DNA of 64,000 nt from an uncultured Oscillospiraceae bacterium. GTDB lineage: Bacteria > Bacillota > Clostridia > Oscillospirales > Acutalibacteraceae. A program made the translations under genes and the position numbers. Under the pieces are notes generated by a model. The model searched no databases. It worked only from the letters and a program-made list of their open reading frames with translations, and was not told the DNA's origin. Each line of letters opens with the position of its first letter. Positions within the stretch are counted from its first letter, which is position 1. The stretch spans positions 1-64,000 of the forward strand of contig UQDP01000002.1 of assembly GCA_900539845.1 (NCBI GenBank), written 5' to 3'. Below are positions 16,284-25,430 of the stretch, piece after piece.

Positions 16284-17678
16284 TTAAAAGCCGAAATACT
16301 GAACAGCGTTATTATATGATATGCCGCAGACGATTTCTTTAAGCATCTCTTCATCATTTGCATACCATCCGTCATCGACCCATCTGCCGATCACGCGGCA
16401 CATGATCCTTCTGAAATATTCGTGCCTTGGATAGGATGTAAACGAACGCGAATCCGTCTCCATACCGATAAATTTACCGAGTATCCCGAGATTGGCAAGC
16501 GTTTTCAACTGGGCGGTCATTCCGTCCATCGTATCAAGAAACCACCAAGCAGGACCGAATTGAAGTTTGGACTCGGTCTCTCCGCTCTGGAAATTGCCGA
16601 GCATCGTTGCAAGCACGATATTATCCTTGCTGTTCAGATTAAAGAGCACCGTTTTCGGCAGTTTGCCGTTCACTTCAAGCGAGTCAAGGAAACGGCTCAG
16701 TGTGTACGCTGTATTCTCGTCACCGACGGAATCGAAACCCGTGTCGGGACCGAGACGCTTAAACATAGCGGTATTGTTGTTTCGCATAGCGCCGATATGG
16801 ATTTCCATAGCCCAGCCGAGCTCATGATATTTTTCGCCGAGAGCGGTCATAACTGCGGTCTTATAAGCGTCGCGCTCTTTGCGGCTGACGGCTCCGCCGT
16901 TCATAGCTTTCTGAAACGCATTCTCTGTTTCAGTTTCTCCGGCGGGCTCATAAGGCACATAATCAAACGCATGATCCGACACGCGGCAGCCTCTCTCATG
17001 AAAATAATCTATTCTTTTTAACAGAGCGGAGATCACATCCTTATATGATCTGATCTCGATTCCGGCTGCATCCGCAAGCGTTTTGATATAATCAGAAAAT
17101 CCGTTGTTTTCTATGGACAGCGCCTTATCGGGTCTGAATCCCGGCAGAACACGGCAGCCAAAGCCGCTTTTCGCAAGCAGAGAATGATATTCAAGGCTGT
17201 CCGCCGGATCATCGGTCGTGCAGACGATATTGACATTGGAATTCTGAATGATACTCTGCGGTCTGAAATCTCCGTTATGAATAACAGCATTTGCGCGGTC
17301 ATAAATCTCATCGGCTGTTCTTGCCGAAATCGGAGTGCGGATTCCGAAATATCTTTGCAGCTCAAGATGCGCCCAGTGATAAAGCGGATTCCCTATTGCA
17401 TATTGGAGGGTATAAGCAAATTTTTTAAACTTTTCCCTGCCGCTCCGATCGCCTGTGCAATAGCTCTCGTCCACTCCGCAGGAACGCATTGCGCGCCATT
17501 TATAGTGATCCCCCGCAAGCCAAAGCTCAGAAATGTCCGCAGGGCTTTCATTTTCATATATTTCTTTCGGACTCAGATGGCAATGATAATCGCATATGGG
17601 CATATTTTCACAGAATTCGTGAAACAGTTTTTTTGCCGTTTCTGTATCCAGCAGGAAATTCTCATCCATGAATTTTTC
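16284..17678 (-). CDS. uxaC: Uronate isomerase
   Basis: Amidohydrolase-fold isomerase turning D-glucuronate into D-fructuronate (and galacturonate into tagaturonate). The 464-residue product follows E. coli UxaC closely: MDENFLLDTETAKKLFHEF, metal-binding CDYHCHLSPKEIYEN (about 29-43), GDHYKWRAMRSCGVDE, IGNPLYHWAHLELQRYFGI and the C-terminal WVDDGWYANDEEMLKEI. I prefer TTG 17678 (MEKFMDENF), 10 bases after AAAGG, because it matches the family N-terminus; the frame is open to 17702. First gene of the operon with kdgK and eda, behind a strong promoter with an operator-like palindrome. Confidence 0.94.
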   Translation of the reverse strand, partial: EKFMDENFLLDTETAKKLFHEFCENMPICDYHCHLSPKEIYENESPADISELWLAGDHYKWRAMRSCGVDESYCTGDRSGREKFKKFAYTLQYAIGNPLYHWAHLELQRYFGIRTPISARTADEIYDRANAVIHNGDFRPQSIIQNSNVNIVCTTDDPADSLEYHSLLAKSGFGCRVLPGFRPDKALSIENNGFSDYIKTLADAAGIEIRSYKDVISALLKRIDYFHERGCRVSDHAFDYVPYEPAGETETENAFQKAMNGGAVSRKERDAYKTAVMTALGEKYHELGWAMEIHIGAMRNNNTAMFKRLGPDTGFDSVGDENTAYTLSRFLDSLEVNGKLPKTVLFNLNSKDNIVLATMLGNFQSGETESKLQFGPAWWFLDTMDGMTAQLKTLANLGILGKFIGMETDSRSFTSYPRHEYFRRIMCRVIGRWVDDGWYANDEEMLKEIVCGISYNNAVQYFGF

Positions 17679-17710
17679 CAAATGAACATCGCCTTTCCAC
17701 AAATATGTTA

Positions 17711-17757
17711 ACCTATTTTCATAGGTATATTATATACTCATAAAAGTGCCATTTCAA
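17711..17757 (-). promoter_or_regulatory. Promoter and operator-like palindrome of uxaC operon
   Basis: On the minus strand TTGAAA (17752-17757), 17-base spacer, TATAAT (17729-17734). Just downstream, at the start-site region, is the palindrome ACCTAT-TTTC-ATAGGT (17711-17726), well placed for a repressor that responds to uronate. Confidence 0.7.
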
Positions 17758-17787
17758 GCGATAACTTCATATAATATAATTAATTTA

Positions 17788-17816
17788 TTGAATATTATCC
17801 GCTTTGCTGATATAAT
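17788..17816 (+). promoter_or_regulatory. Promoter of the LOG-family gene
   Basis: TTGAAT (17788-17793), 17-base spacer, TATAAT (17811-17816), diverging from the uxaC promoter. Confidence 0.65.
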
Positions 17817-17854
17817 AAAAAAATATGATACAAACGAAGAAAGGCTTAAAAATT

Positions 17855-18442
17855 ATGAATATATGTATTTTCGGCGCGTCAAGCAATATTATAGATAAAA
17901 AATATTCTAAAGCGGCATATGACCTTGCTGCCGAGATGGCAAAACGGGGGCATTCACTTGTATTCGGAGGCGGCGGCTGCGGCGTTATGGGCGCAAGCGC
18001 ACAGGGCGTTTACGACAACGGAGGGTATATTCTGGGTGTTGCGCCCGAATTTATGAGAGAATACAACGTATTTTACAAAAACTGCACGGATTTCAAGCTC
18101 ACGAAAACAATGGCTGAAAGAAAGACCTATATGGAAGATCATTCCGACGCTTTTATCATTGCTCCGGGCGGCATCGGAACTTACGAAGAATTTTTTGAAG
18201 TTTACACCCTCAAGCAGCTCGGCAGGCACAGCAAGGCCATTGCTGTTTTTAATCCATATGGATATTATGATAAGATGCTTGAGATGCTCGGCTACACCGT
18301 GCGTGAAAATTTTATGGTCAGCTCCTCGCTTGAACTGATAAAGGCTTTTGAAACAGCAGACGAACTGCTCGATTATATTGAAAGCTATAAAGCCGAAACG
18401 GCGGATGTTGAAAAACTCAGATACAATTTTGACGAAAAATAA
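17855..18442 (+). CDS. LOG family protein (lysine decarboxylase-like fold)
   Basis: LOG-family proteins are Rossmann-fold enzymes; characterised members are nucleoside 5'-monophosphate phosphoribohydrolases. The 195-residue product has MNICIFGASSN, the GGGGCGVMGASAQGVYDNGG loop (about 40-59) and the family signature PGGIGTYEEFFEV (about 110-122) with the conserved Glu residues. ATG 17855 has GAAAGG ten bases upstream; an in-frame ATG at 17825 lies only nine bases after the promoter and lacks a ribosome site. It is a lone gene between divergent and convergent neighbours, so context does not refine the role. Confidence 0.88.
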   Translation: MNICIFGASSNIIDKKYSKAAYDLAAEMAKRGHSLVFGGGGCGVMGASAQGVYDNGGYILGVAPEFMREYNVFYKNCTDFKLTKTMAERKTYMEDHSDAFIIAPGGIGTYEEFFEVYTLKQLGRHSKAIAVFNPYGYYDKMLEMLGYTVRENFMVSSSLELIKAFETADELLDYIESYKAETADVEKLRYNFDEK

Positions 18443-18457
18443 GATGGATATAAAAAT

Positions 18458-18492
18458 CGGAGACGGTTCAAAATGACCGCCTCCGTATTTTA
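18458..18492 (+). terminator. Terminator after LOG gene
   Basis: Stem CGGAGACGGT/ACCGCCTCCG (18458-18467 with 18476-18485, one A-C mismatch) followed by TATTTTATTT. Confidence 0.75.
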
Positions 18493-18511
18493 TTTCCCAT
18501 CGATACAGTGT

Positions 18512-20203
18512 TTACCAGCTTCCGCCGCCACCGCCGCCGGAGCCGCCGCCTGCAAATCCGCCGCCACCGCCGGATGAGGTCTGCGGCGCGGAAGTCATCG
18601 CCTGCGTGGCATGACTCATGGTGCTGCTCATAAAATGCCAAAGCATAAAGGTATTGAATGTGTTGGAGCCTGAATACCATTCCGGCGGCTCAACGGCAAT
18701 TCCCTCAAACTTTTTGACCCATTTGTCCGATACGCCGAGAACATAGGCATACGGCAGGATATTATAGAAATATTTGGGATCGTCGAACACAAGCGTTTCC
18801 AAGCGTTCCTTTTCGGCGGTCTCCAGAAACATTTTAAAGCCTTCTATCTTCTCCAAGATCTCATGTCCCTTATCTGTTCTGCGCCTTACAAAGAAAGAAA
18901 GGATAAACGAAACGGCAAGGATCGCGATTCCAGCGCCGAAAGCTGCATATCTCTCGCCTGCGCCGAAGGTGTTGTTATATATAAAAATATCCGCAACAAG
19001 GCAAAGGATCGTAACAGCCCAGCACAACAGCCTGAGTTTCAGTGATTTATTTGAAAACACCTTTTTTCTGTTGCTCATGGTGTTGTAATTTGCCGATATG
19101 GAATTGAGATGCTCATAGAATTTGTTTTCCAGATCATCGTTTGTGATCCTGTTTTTGCCGCTCTCAAACAGACCGTCAAAAAATATCTTTTTATTCATAT
19201 CCGGCCCGTTATAAGTGTTGCGCCGTTCTATGATATAATCGGCGCCGTCATAATATTCGCTGCTCTTTGATTCGATTATGGCAATATATCCCTCATTGGC
19301 AAGCTCGATCATCATAGGAACAATATCCTCGTTTGAAAGCGTGCCTTTATACCAATAGGCAACATCTGTGCTGTTCATACCCTCCGGGGGATAGAATTCA
19401 ACGACCTTTACGATCTGCCTGTCTTTGCCGTATTTTCTCCAAATAATGAGTACAAAAACAAGGCAGACGAGCGGTATCGCTACCATAGCGGCAAGCTTGA
19501 TCAAATGTGCCGTCTGATTAAAGTAAAAATATCCCTCCGGCAGTTCAAGCCTTACCGTAAATGCCTCATACGGACCAAGCTCTCGCGTGAGTGAACCTGT
19601 GATTTCTCTGTCGTTCACGTAGTACGCAATGCTGTCTGTGCCTGTAAATCCATAGCTTCCGGCGGAGAATCCGAGAAGATCTGCGTTAAAATCCTTAGGC
19701 ATGGTTATGCGGAAAGTGATATTGCTGATATATGTATCCCAGCCGCTGCCTATTATATTGTAATAAAGCTCATCCATGCCGTCCATTACATCCTGACCGA
19801 GCGCATACGTATATGAAACAGTATAATGCTGTGCGCCGGTAACCGTTTCATCCTCATCACCGATCTGAAGAACGAGCTGCGCACTCTCCGTTGAACGTGA
19901 GTACGGCGCACTGCAGCTTATGCCGCTGACCTTTGCGCGTGTGACGGCGGTTGAACCGTCCGCCCTTTCCACATTGTTTCTGAGCGGAATATATCTGAAA
20001 ATGCCATGGCGCGCCTCATTGAAATAGACGTCTATATCTTCGGTCACCCTTAAAGTGTTGTCCTCTGCAACGTCTATATCAACATTATATGCGGTTATAT
20101 AATACGGTTCATGCGTATGCTCAGCGCCGGATACGGGCAGCGTAGCCAAAAGCACGGCAAAAGCCGCCAGTACCGGCAATAACTTTTTAATCAGCTTCAT
20201 CAA
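18512..20203 (-). CDS. DUF2207 membrane protein with glycine-rich tail
   Basis: Predicted membrane protein of unknown function. The 563-residue product has a signal peptide (about 1-26), an extracellular DUF2207 beta domain (about 30-230, with NTLRVTEDIDVYFNEARHGI and FRYIPLRN), a transmembrane helix near 235-255, a cytoplasmic winged-helix-like segment (KYGKDRQIVKVVEFYPPEGM onward), paired helices near 395-440 and a C-terminus dominated by glycine (GGGGGFAGGGSGGGGGGSW). This architecture and the gene order after lemA are typical. Its start overlaps the lemA stop by four bases. Confidence 0.87.
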   Translation of the reverse strand: MMKLIKKLLPVLAAFAVLLATLPVSGAEHTHEPYYITAYNVDIDVAEDNTLRVTEDIDVYFNEARHGIFRYIPLRNNVERADGSTAVTRAKVSGISCSAPYSRSTESAQLVLQIGDEDETVTGAQHYTVSYTYALGQDVMDGMDELYYNIIGSGWDTYISNITFRITMPKDFNADLLGFSAGSYGFTGTDSIAYYVNDREITGSLTRELGPYEAFTVRLELPEGYFYFNQTAHLIKLAAMVAIPLVCLVFVLIIWRKYGKDRQIVKVVEFYPPEGMNSTDVAYWYKGTLSNEDIVPMMIELANEGYIAIIESKSSEYYDGADYIIERRNTYNGPDMNKKIFFDGLFESGKNRITNDDLENKFYEHLNSISANYNTMSNRKKVFSNKSLKLRLLCWAVTILCLVADIFIYNNTFGAGERYAAFGAGIAILAVSFILSFFVRRRTDKGHEILEKIEGFKMFLETAEKERLETLVFDDPKYFYNILPYAYVLGVSDKWVKKFEGIAVEPPEWYSGSNTFNTFMLWHFMSSTMSHATQAMTSAPQTSSGGGGGFAGGGSGGGGGGSW

Positions 20204-20778
20204 AACTCTACCTTTACAGCCTCTTTTTCCTCTTCGTTCTCGATATTGAACATCTGCTTTTCACCGAATCGGAAAAGTCTTGCGATAATGCTTGAGGGAA
20301 ACATCTCTATTTTATTGTTGTAATTTTTAACAACGGCATTATAGTATTTTCTTGCGTTTGCAATATCCTCTTCCGTTTTCTGAAGCTGATTGTTCAGATC
20401 AAGAAAATTCTGATTCGCCTTGAGATCCGGATACTGTTCGGCAAGGATATTAAAGCCTGCAAGCCCTCTTGAAAGCTCGCTGTTTGCCTGCATCTTCTGC
20501 TCGGCAGTCATATCCTGATATCTTCCGTTTCTTGAGGCGATCACGTTTTCCAGCGTTTCTGCCTCGTGCTTCGCGTAGCCCTTCACGGACGCAACGATAT
20601 TGGGAATCAGATCCCATCTTTTTTTCATATAAACATCCATTGTGGCAAACGCCTCTTCAACAGTGTTTTTAAGATTGACAAGCGAATTATAGGTTGCACC
20701 CGTATAAATTCCGAGAATCAGAACGAGCAGAACGATCACAGCTATTATGACAATCAGAGCTATTGTTCCTGCGCTCAT
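20200..20778 (-). CDS. lemA: LemA family protein
   Basis: Membrane-anchored helical protein of unknown precise function. The 192-residue product has one N-terminal transmembrane segment (about 4-24, TIALIVIIAVIVLLVLILGI), then LVNLKNTVEEAFATMDVYMKKRWDLIPNIVASVKGYA, ETLENVIASRN and ARKYYNAVVKNYNNKIEMFPSSIIARLF, all hallmarks of LemA. ATG 20778 follows GGGAGG by 8 bases; earlier in-frame ATGs lie within the promoter. Forms an operon with the DUF2207 gene. Confidence 0.95.
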   Translation of the reverse strand: MSAGTIALIVIIAVIVLLVLILGIYTGATYNSLVNLKNTVEEAFATMDVYMKKRWDLIPNIVASVKGYAKHEAETLENVIASRNGRYQDMTAEQKMQANSELSRGLAGFNILAEQYPDLKANQNFLDLNNQLQKTEEDIANARKYYNAVVKNYNNKIEMFPSSIIARLFRFGEKQMFNIENEEEKEAVKVEF

Positions 20779-20809
20779 AATTATACCTCCCGCGCATGAT
20801 TTCAATTTT

Positions 20810-20838
20810 ACTTTACCATACAGAATCATTATATGCAA
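20810..20838 (-). promoter_or_regulatory. Promoter of lemA-DUF2207 operon
   Basis: Minus strand TTGCAT (20833-20838), 17-base spacer, TAAAGT (20810-20815). Confidence 0.5.
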
Positions 20839-20856
20839 GAAAAATTATTTTCCGAA

Positions 20857-20890
20857 TTAAAAAGCGGCGGAAAGCTGCTGTTTCCGCCGC
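20857..20890 (-). terminator. Terminator of uxuA-uxuB
   Basis: Perfect ten-base stem GCGGCGGAAA/TTTCCGCCGC (20864-20873 with 20881-20890); on the minus strand followed by a T-run. Confidence 0.85.
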
Positions 20891-20917
20891 GCAGAAATAA
20901 TTTATATCAAAAGCAGC

Positions 20918-21772
20918 TTAAACACCCGAATAAGCGTTAAAGCCGCCGTCAACGGGGATACTTACGCCCGTGATAAAACCGCTGTATTCCTCATCGCAAA
21001 GGAAGAGCAGCGTTCCGTCCAGCTCCTCAGGCTCCCCGAAACGCTTCATGGGAGTAGCGGCAAGGATCTTGCCCGTGCGCTCCGTGGGGGTGCCGTCCTC
21101 ATTCCAGAGCAGCGCCTTGTTCTGCTTTGTGGAGAAAAAGCCGGGCGCAATTGCGTTGACCCTTATTCCCATAGGCGCAAAGTGCACCGCCATCCACTCG
21201 GTGAAATTCTTTACAGCCGCTTTTGCCGCCGAATACGCGGGAATCCTTGTGAGCGGTCTGTACGCGTTCATGGAAGTGACCATAACGATGCAGGAATGTT
21301 CCTTTTCAACCATATCGCGCGCAAACACCTGTGTGGGAATAAGCGTGCCCAGGAAATTGAGGTTGAAAACAAAGCTGATGCCCTGCGGATCAAGATCAAA
21401 AAAGGTTTTGATCTTTTCATCTTTTTGTACAAGATCTATCTTCTCAAGAGTATCCTTGGTGGTTGTGCCCTTGGGGTTGTTTCCGCCGGCACCGTTAAGA
21501 AGGATATCGCAGGTGCCGAGACGTTCGGCAACCGTGTCCCTTGCGCGCTGCATCGATTCAAGCTCCAGCACATTACAGCCAACGGCTATCGCTTCGCCGC
21601 CCTGCGCATTGATCTCATCGGCGCATCTCTGCGCCGCTTCTTCGTTCAGATCAAGAACAGCAACCTTGCAGCCCTGTGCTGCAAGCGTTTTCGCAAACGC
21701 GCCGCAGAGCACGCCGCCGCCGCCTGTTACAACGGCTACCCTGCCCTTTAAATTCTCATGTAACATTCTCAC
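20918..21772 (-). CDS. uxuB: Fructuronate reductase, SDR type (D-mannonate oxidoreductase)
   Basis: Short-chain dehydrogenase expected to reduce D-fructuronate to D-mannonate with NAD(P)H. The 284-residue product has the Rossmann motif VVTGGGGVLCGAFAKTLA (about 14-31), the NGAGG segment (about 92-96), catalytic Ser in VTSMNAY and YSAAK (Tyr/Lys, about 179-183), and NAIAPGFF. It belongs to the SDR form found in Firmicutes, not the long-chain mannitol dehydrogenase type of E. coli. The GTG at 21772 overlaps the uxuA stop (GTGA) with AAGGAG upstream; ATG 21766 is an alternative. The substrate is assigned from uxuA linkage. Confidence 0.88.
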   Translation of the reverse strand: MRMLHENLKGRVAVVTGGGGVLCGAFAKTLAAQGCKVAVLDLNEEAAQRCADEINAQGGEAIAVGCNVLELESMQRARDTVAERLGTCDILLNGAGGNNPKGTTTKDTLEKIDLVQKDEKIKTFFDLDPQGISFVFNLNFLGTLIPTQVFARDMVEKEHSCIVMVTSMNAYRPLTRIPAYSAAKAAVKNFTEWMAVHFAPMGIRVNAIAPGFFSTKQNKALLWNEDGTPTERTGKILAATPMKRFGEPEELDGTLLFLCDEEYSGFITGVSIPVDGGFNAYSGV

Positions 21773-22848
21773 TGTTTCTCCTTCCTGCTTTTTTCAACTG
21801 CTTCCCAAAGGCCGTTGATGTAGCATACGCCGAGAGCCCGGTCATAAAGCCCGTAGCCCGGTCTTGCAACTTCGCCCCAGATCATTCTGCCGTGGTCCGG
21901 GCGGACATATCCGTCAAATCCCGTCTCCTGAAGCGCCTTAACGATCTCATACATATCCAGCGAACCGGCATTGCTTTCGTGCGCCGTTTCGTTGAACCAT
22001 TTGTCGTTTATTGAAACATTGCGAAGATGCGCAAAGTATATTCTTTCCCCTATTTCCGGGGTGCGGATGATCTCCGGCAGATTATTCTGAGGACTTGCGC
22101 CGAGCGAACCGGTGCAAAGCGTGATGCCGTTGTATTTGCTCGGCACCATTCTGACTAATTTCAAAAGCGCGTCCTTGCCGGTGATAATTCTGGGCAGACC
22201 GAAAATGCCCCAGGGCGGATCATCGGGGTGGATCGCCATTTTAACATCGCATTCCTCACACACGGGCATAATCGCCTCAAGAAAATATTTCAGGTTGCGC
22301 CACAGATCCTCCTCTGTAATGCCCTTGTATTTTTCAAACAGCTCCTTTATTTCTCCCATACGCTCAGGTTCCCAACCGGGCATGGCGTAGCCGTTTGAAT
22401 GATCGTCTATCTCCCGGAACATATCCTCCGGCGACTTGCCTTCCACCTGCTTGCCGTCGTATGAAAGGCAGGTCGAGCCGTCTGCCAGCGGCATATACAG
22501 GTCTGTTCGGGTCCAGTCAAAAACCGGCATAAAGTTGTAGCATATACATTTTACGCCCACTTTGGCAAGATTTCTTATTGAGGTCTTGTAATTCTCAATA
22601 AGCGCATCGCGCACGGGCAGCCCCAGCTTGATATCCTCGTGCACATTAACACTCTCAATACATTCCATTGAAAGCCCTGCCGCAGTTATCTCATCGTGCA
22701 TTTTCCGCACACGTTCCTCGCTCCACGGCTCGCCCGCCGGAAGATCGTGCAGCGCAGGAACGACTCCCACAACATTCGGTATCTGCTTGATCTGCTCCAG
22801 TGAAACCGTGTCAAGCTTATCGCCGAACCAGCGAAAGGTCATCTGCAT
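21769..22848 (-). CDS. uxuA: Mannonate dehydratase
   Basis: Dehydrates D-mannonate to 2-keto-3-deoxygluconate. The 359-residue product shows the UxuA landmarks MTFRWFGDKLDTVSLEQIKQ, ICYNFMPVFDWTRTDL (about 107-122), MAIHPDDPPWGIFGLPRI (about 203-220), FAHLRNVS and YVRPDHGRMIWGE with metal-binding His, Asp and Cys positions. ATG 22848 follows AGGAGG by 7 bases; the frame extends to 22875 without a ribosome site. First gene of uxuA-uxuB. Confidence 0.95.
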   Translation of the reverse strand: MQMTFRWFGDKLDTVSLEQIKQIPNVVGVVPALHDLPAGEPWSEERVRKMHDEITAAGLSMECIESVNVHEDIKLGLPVRDALIENYKTSIRNLAKVGVKCICYNFMPVFDWTRTDLYMPLADGSTCLSYDGKQVEGKSPEDMFREIDDHSNGYAMPGWEPERMGEIKELFEKYKGITEEDLWRNLKYFLEAIMPVCEECDVKMAIHPDDPPWGIFGLPRIITGKDALLKLVRMVPSKYNGITLCTGSLGASPQNNLPEIIRTPEIGERIYFAHLRNVSINDKWFNETAHESNAGSLDMYEIVKALQETGFDGYVRPDHGRMIWGEVARPGYGLYDRALGVCYINGLWEAVEKSRKEKQ

Positions 22849-22878
22849 AATTAAACCTCCTGTGTTTTTCTCCATGTT

Positions 22879-22907
22879 ATTTTATCATACATTAAAAAGT
22901 GTTTCAA
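22879..22907 (-). promoter_or_regulatory. Promoter of uxuA-uxuB
   Basis: Minus strand TTGAAA (22902-22907), 17-base spacer, TAAAAT (22879-22884); it overlaps the final codons of yqfD. I do not see the uxaC-type ACCTAT/ATAGGT palindrome here. Confidence 0.55.
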
Positions 22908-24106
22908 GAATTATCATCGTCCGTCTGAGAAAAAGCAATATCCACCTCTTCCCCGATATCCTCGAGCAGAGAATAGCTCGCAGTCAGCATGCAGCCGCTT
23001 TGCGTTATCTCGGTATCTATGCTCTCGCCCAAGATTTCACGGTCCGCGATCTCCTCGGTTTTTCTTTTTTCAAGCTCGGTCTGCGCAAGCGTTTCAAGCT
23101 CGGAATCCGTGACGGAACGCTTTTGCTGCGAATAGTAACTGCACGTTTCGGTGTATATCCCTATGGGCAGGCGGAAATCATTGAGCACAAGATATTTCTT
23201 TTCATAGTCTATCTGCGCATTTTTCTCATTCTTTTTAAAATATAACGGTATTTCCAGTCCGAAAAAGTAAACGGACTTATATTCTTTTTCGGAAGTAAAC
23301 ACTTTTTCGCTCTGCTCGCGCGGAATATGGACCTTTATCTCATACTCCGTCTGCGCCATGACCGTGCCGTGCGCATGAGCGTAATGATTCTGCCGCGGAT
23401 TCTCTGTTACATCCGCCTCGTAAATGCCGGAGATCAGCAGATCCCCTTTTGTTACAGCCTCTCCCGGCTCAACGGCGCTCCAGCCGCCCAGCGCCGTTAC
23501 TTTAACGATTACGCCGTCCTTTGTTGCTCTTACATTTGTTATTCTGTTGTTGTTTACGATATCCGGCTTCTGCACGGTTTCCCGTATCTCGATCTGCGCA
23601 AGGCACCCGAGCTGATTTATTGAAATCCATGAAACCTCGTCAAACTCCGCCATAACGGCAAATTCAAGATTTTCCTTATCCGTATCGGACCAGCGCACGC
23701 CCGTTTTAAAACCGTTCTGCGCAAGGTAATCCACGATCTTTGAAGCCTGCAGCGTATCATTGCCGATAACCGTTATATTCCAGATAAATCCGCCCATAAA
23801 GGATGTGAAGAGCACAAAAAACAACAGTCCGGCGAAAACGCCCCATCTGCCTTTAAGAGGGCGCAGAATAAAAGGCAGTCCTTTTTTCTTTACGATTTTC
23901 ACTTTGCCGCCGGACCGAAGCGCCAGAGTGTGCAGGCGTTTATAAGCCTTTATGGAACAGCGCGCGGTGACGCCGTTTTTATGATTCACAATATTTTTTA
24001 TATTTATTTTTTCCTGAAAGCAGCGATTTATAAAGCCATCCGTAAATCCGCCTGAAAAAGTGAAGATTACATATCCTGAAAGCCAGTTTATTAGTTTAAT
24101 CAGCAT
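22904..24106 (-). CDS. yqfD: Sporulation protein YqfD
   Basis: Conserved in endospore formers and needed at an early engulfment-linked stage in Bacillus; molecular role unresolved. The 400-residue product has a cytoplasmic N-terminal part (LINWLSGYVIFTFSGGFTDGFINRC), one transmembrane helix (about 86-108) and an extracytoplasmic FtsQ/POTRA-like part beginning ITVIGNDTL, with the typical DGVIVKVTALGGWSAVEPGEAVTKGDLLISG segment (about 207-237). The start overlaps yqfC by 11 bases. Supports an endospore-forming host. Confidence 0.93.
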   Translation of the reverse strand: MLIKLINWLSGYVIFTFSGGFTDGFINRCFQEKINIKNIVNHKNGVTARCSIKAYKRLHTLALRSGGKVKIVKKKGLPFILRPLKGRWGVFAGLLFFVLFTSFMGGFIWNITVIGNDTLQASKIVDYLAQNGFKTGVRWSDTDKENLEFAVMAEFDEVSWISINQLGCLAQIEIRETVQKPDIVNNNRITNVRATKDGVIVKVTALGGWSAVEPGEAVTKGDLLISGIYEADVTENPRQNHYAHAHGTVMAQTEYEIKVHIPREQSEKVFTSEKEYKSVYFFGLEIPLYFKKNEKNAQIDYEKKYLVLNDFRLPIGIYTETCSYYSQQKRSVTDSELETLAQTELEKRKTEEIADREILGESIDTEITQSGCMLTASYSLLEDIGEEVDIAFSQTDDDNS

Positions 24107-24362
24107 TTGAGAAATCCAGACTCACTATCATACCCTCAACAACCGCGCCCTGCGGCGTGAAGGAATCGATATGCAGATCACTGCCGTGAAAGGTCACGGC
24201 TTTTTTGCCGATATTGAGCTTAATTTTTTCATCCGTGTATTCCAAAACGGATTTCAGACCGTCCACAACACACTGTGAACAGCCGTAAAGTTCAAGGTGC
24301 GGCTCGCCTTTGAAAAACTCGGTCGGAAAATCGGGTCGGCTTTTTGCAGTTTTTTTCTTCAT
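24096..24362 (-). CDS. yqfC: Sporulation protein YqfC
   Basis: Small protein usually paired with YqfD in endospore formers; function unknown. The 88-residue product has HLELYGCSQCVVDGLKSVLEY and LHIDSFTPQGAVVEGMIVSLDF, matching the YqfC family (pfam DUF of about 80 residues). Divergent from ylbJ with only 40 bases between starts. Confidence 0.88.
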   Translation of the reverse strand: MKKKTAKSRPDFPTEFFKGEPHLELYGCSQCVVDGLKSVLEYTDEKIKLNIGKKAVTFHGSDLHIDSFTPQGAVVEGMIVSLDFSNAD

Positions 24363-24402
24363 AAAATCACCAATTATTTATATGAATTATATAGGTGGTA
24401 TT

Positions 24403-25425
24403 ATGAAGATAAAAAAAGACGCGCTGCTCCTTGCAGGCGCATTGCTTTGCGCCGGAGCGCTCATCGTGTTTTCATACAAAGCAAAGGAAGGCGCGCTCTA
24501 CGGCGCGGCGCTTGCCGAAAAGGTCGTCATACCGAGCCTGCTGCCCCTTCTTATCATTTTTAATTTTATTCTGAACTGCGGCGCAGGCAGAGTGCTTGAA
24601 ACGATTTTAAGCCCGTTTACATACGGTGTGCTCCGCCTGCCGAAATGCACCGGGGCGGCAGTGTTTTTCGGGCTGATAGGCGGCTATCCCACAGGCGCGC
24701 TGCTAACCGCCAATCTATACAGAAACAGCGATATAGATTCCTCCACGGCAAAAAGACTGCTGCGCTTTAATTTCAGCGGCGGAGCGGGATTCATCATAAC
24801 GGCTGTGGGAACAGGCATACTCCGTAACAGGCAGCAGGGGCTTATTCTTTTTTTCAGCGTTATTGTCTCCGCGCTGATCTGCGCCTGCGCCGGCGCGCTG
24901 ATATGGAAAGGGGCAAAAGCCGGAGACAGCGATTTTATGGCAATGCCTGCGGCGGACGCTCTGAACAAAAGCGTTGAGCAATCGGCGCGCAGCGTTATAA
25001 ATATGGCTGCGTGCATAATACTGTTCTGCGCGCTTCAGGGCATCGTAAGCATTCCTCACATCCTCTCTCCGCTGATAGAGATCACAAGCGGCACGGCTGA
25101 GGTCGGCACGGAATACCCCCTGCCTGTGCTTGCCTTTTTTCTGGCGTTCGGCGGCTTTTGCATTCATCTTCAGATATTCTCAATCATCAGGGAGGTAGGC
25201 ATGCAATACGCCGATTTTCTGCTCTGGAGAGTGATAAACGGCATACTCTCCTGCCTTGTGTGCATGCTTTTGCTGAAGATCTTTCCGAATGCAAACGCAG
25301 TGTTTTCAAATGTTTCGGATTCCATAATAAGGCCTACAAGCGTAAACGCCGCTCTTTCCGTGCTGATGCTGCTCGGCAGTGCCGTGCTGATATTCGATCT
25401 TGAAAACAGAAAAAGAAAATGCTGA
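24403..25425 (+). CDS. ylbJ: YlbJ-like sporulation integral membrane protein
   Basis: Polytopic membrane protein with a nucleoside-recognition (Gate) type fold; YlbJ is needed for late sporulation in Bacillus. The 340-residue product has about eight hydrophobic segments and the conserved loop LIGGYPTGALLTANLYRN (about 88-105), then RFNFSGGAGFII. ATG 24403 follows AGGTGG by 6 bases; the frame is open further upstream but that region overlaps yqfC antisense. The divergent yqfC/yqfD pair supports a sporulation role. Confidence 0.8.
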   Translation: MKIKKDALLLAGALLCAGALIVFSYKAKEGALYGAALAEKVVIPSLLPLLIIFNFILNCGAGRVLETILSPFTYGVLRLPKCTGAAVFFGLIGGYPTGALLTANLYRNSDIDSSTAKRLLRFNFSGGAGFIITAVGTGILRNRQQGLILFFSVIVSALICACAGALIWKGAKAGDSDFMAMPAADALNKSVEQSARSVINMAACIILFCALQGIVSIPHILSPLIEITSGTAEVGTEYPLPVLAFFLAFGGFCIHLQIFSIIREVGMQYADFLLWRVINGILSCLVCMLLLKIFPNANAVFSNVSDSIIRPTSVNAALSVLMLLGSAVLIFDLENRKRKC

Positions 25426-25430
25426 GGCCC

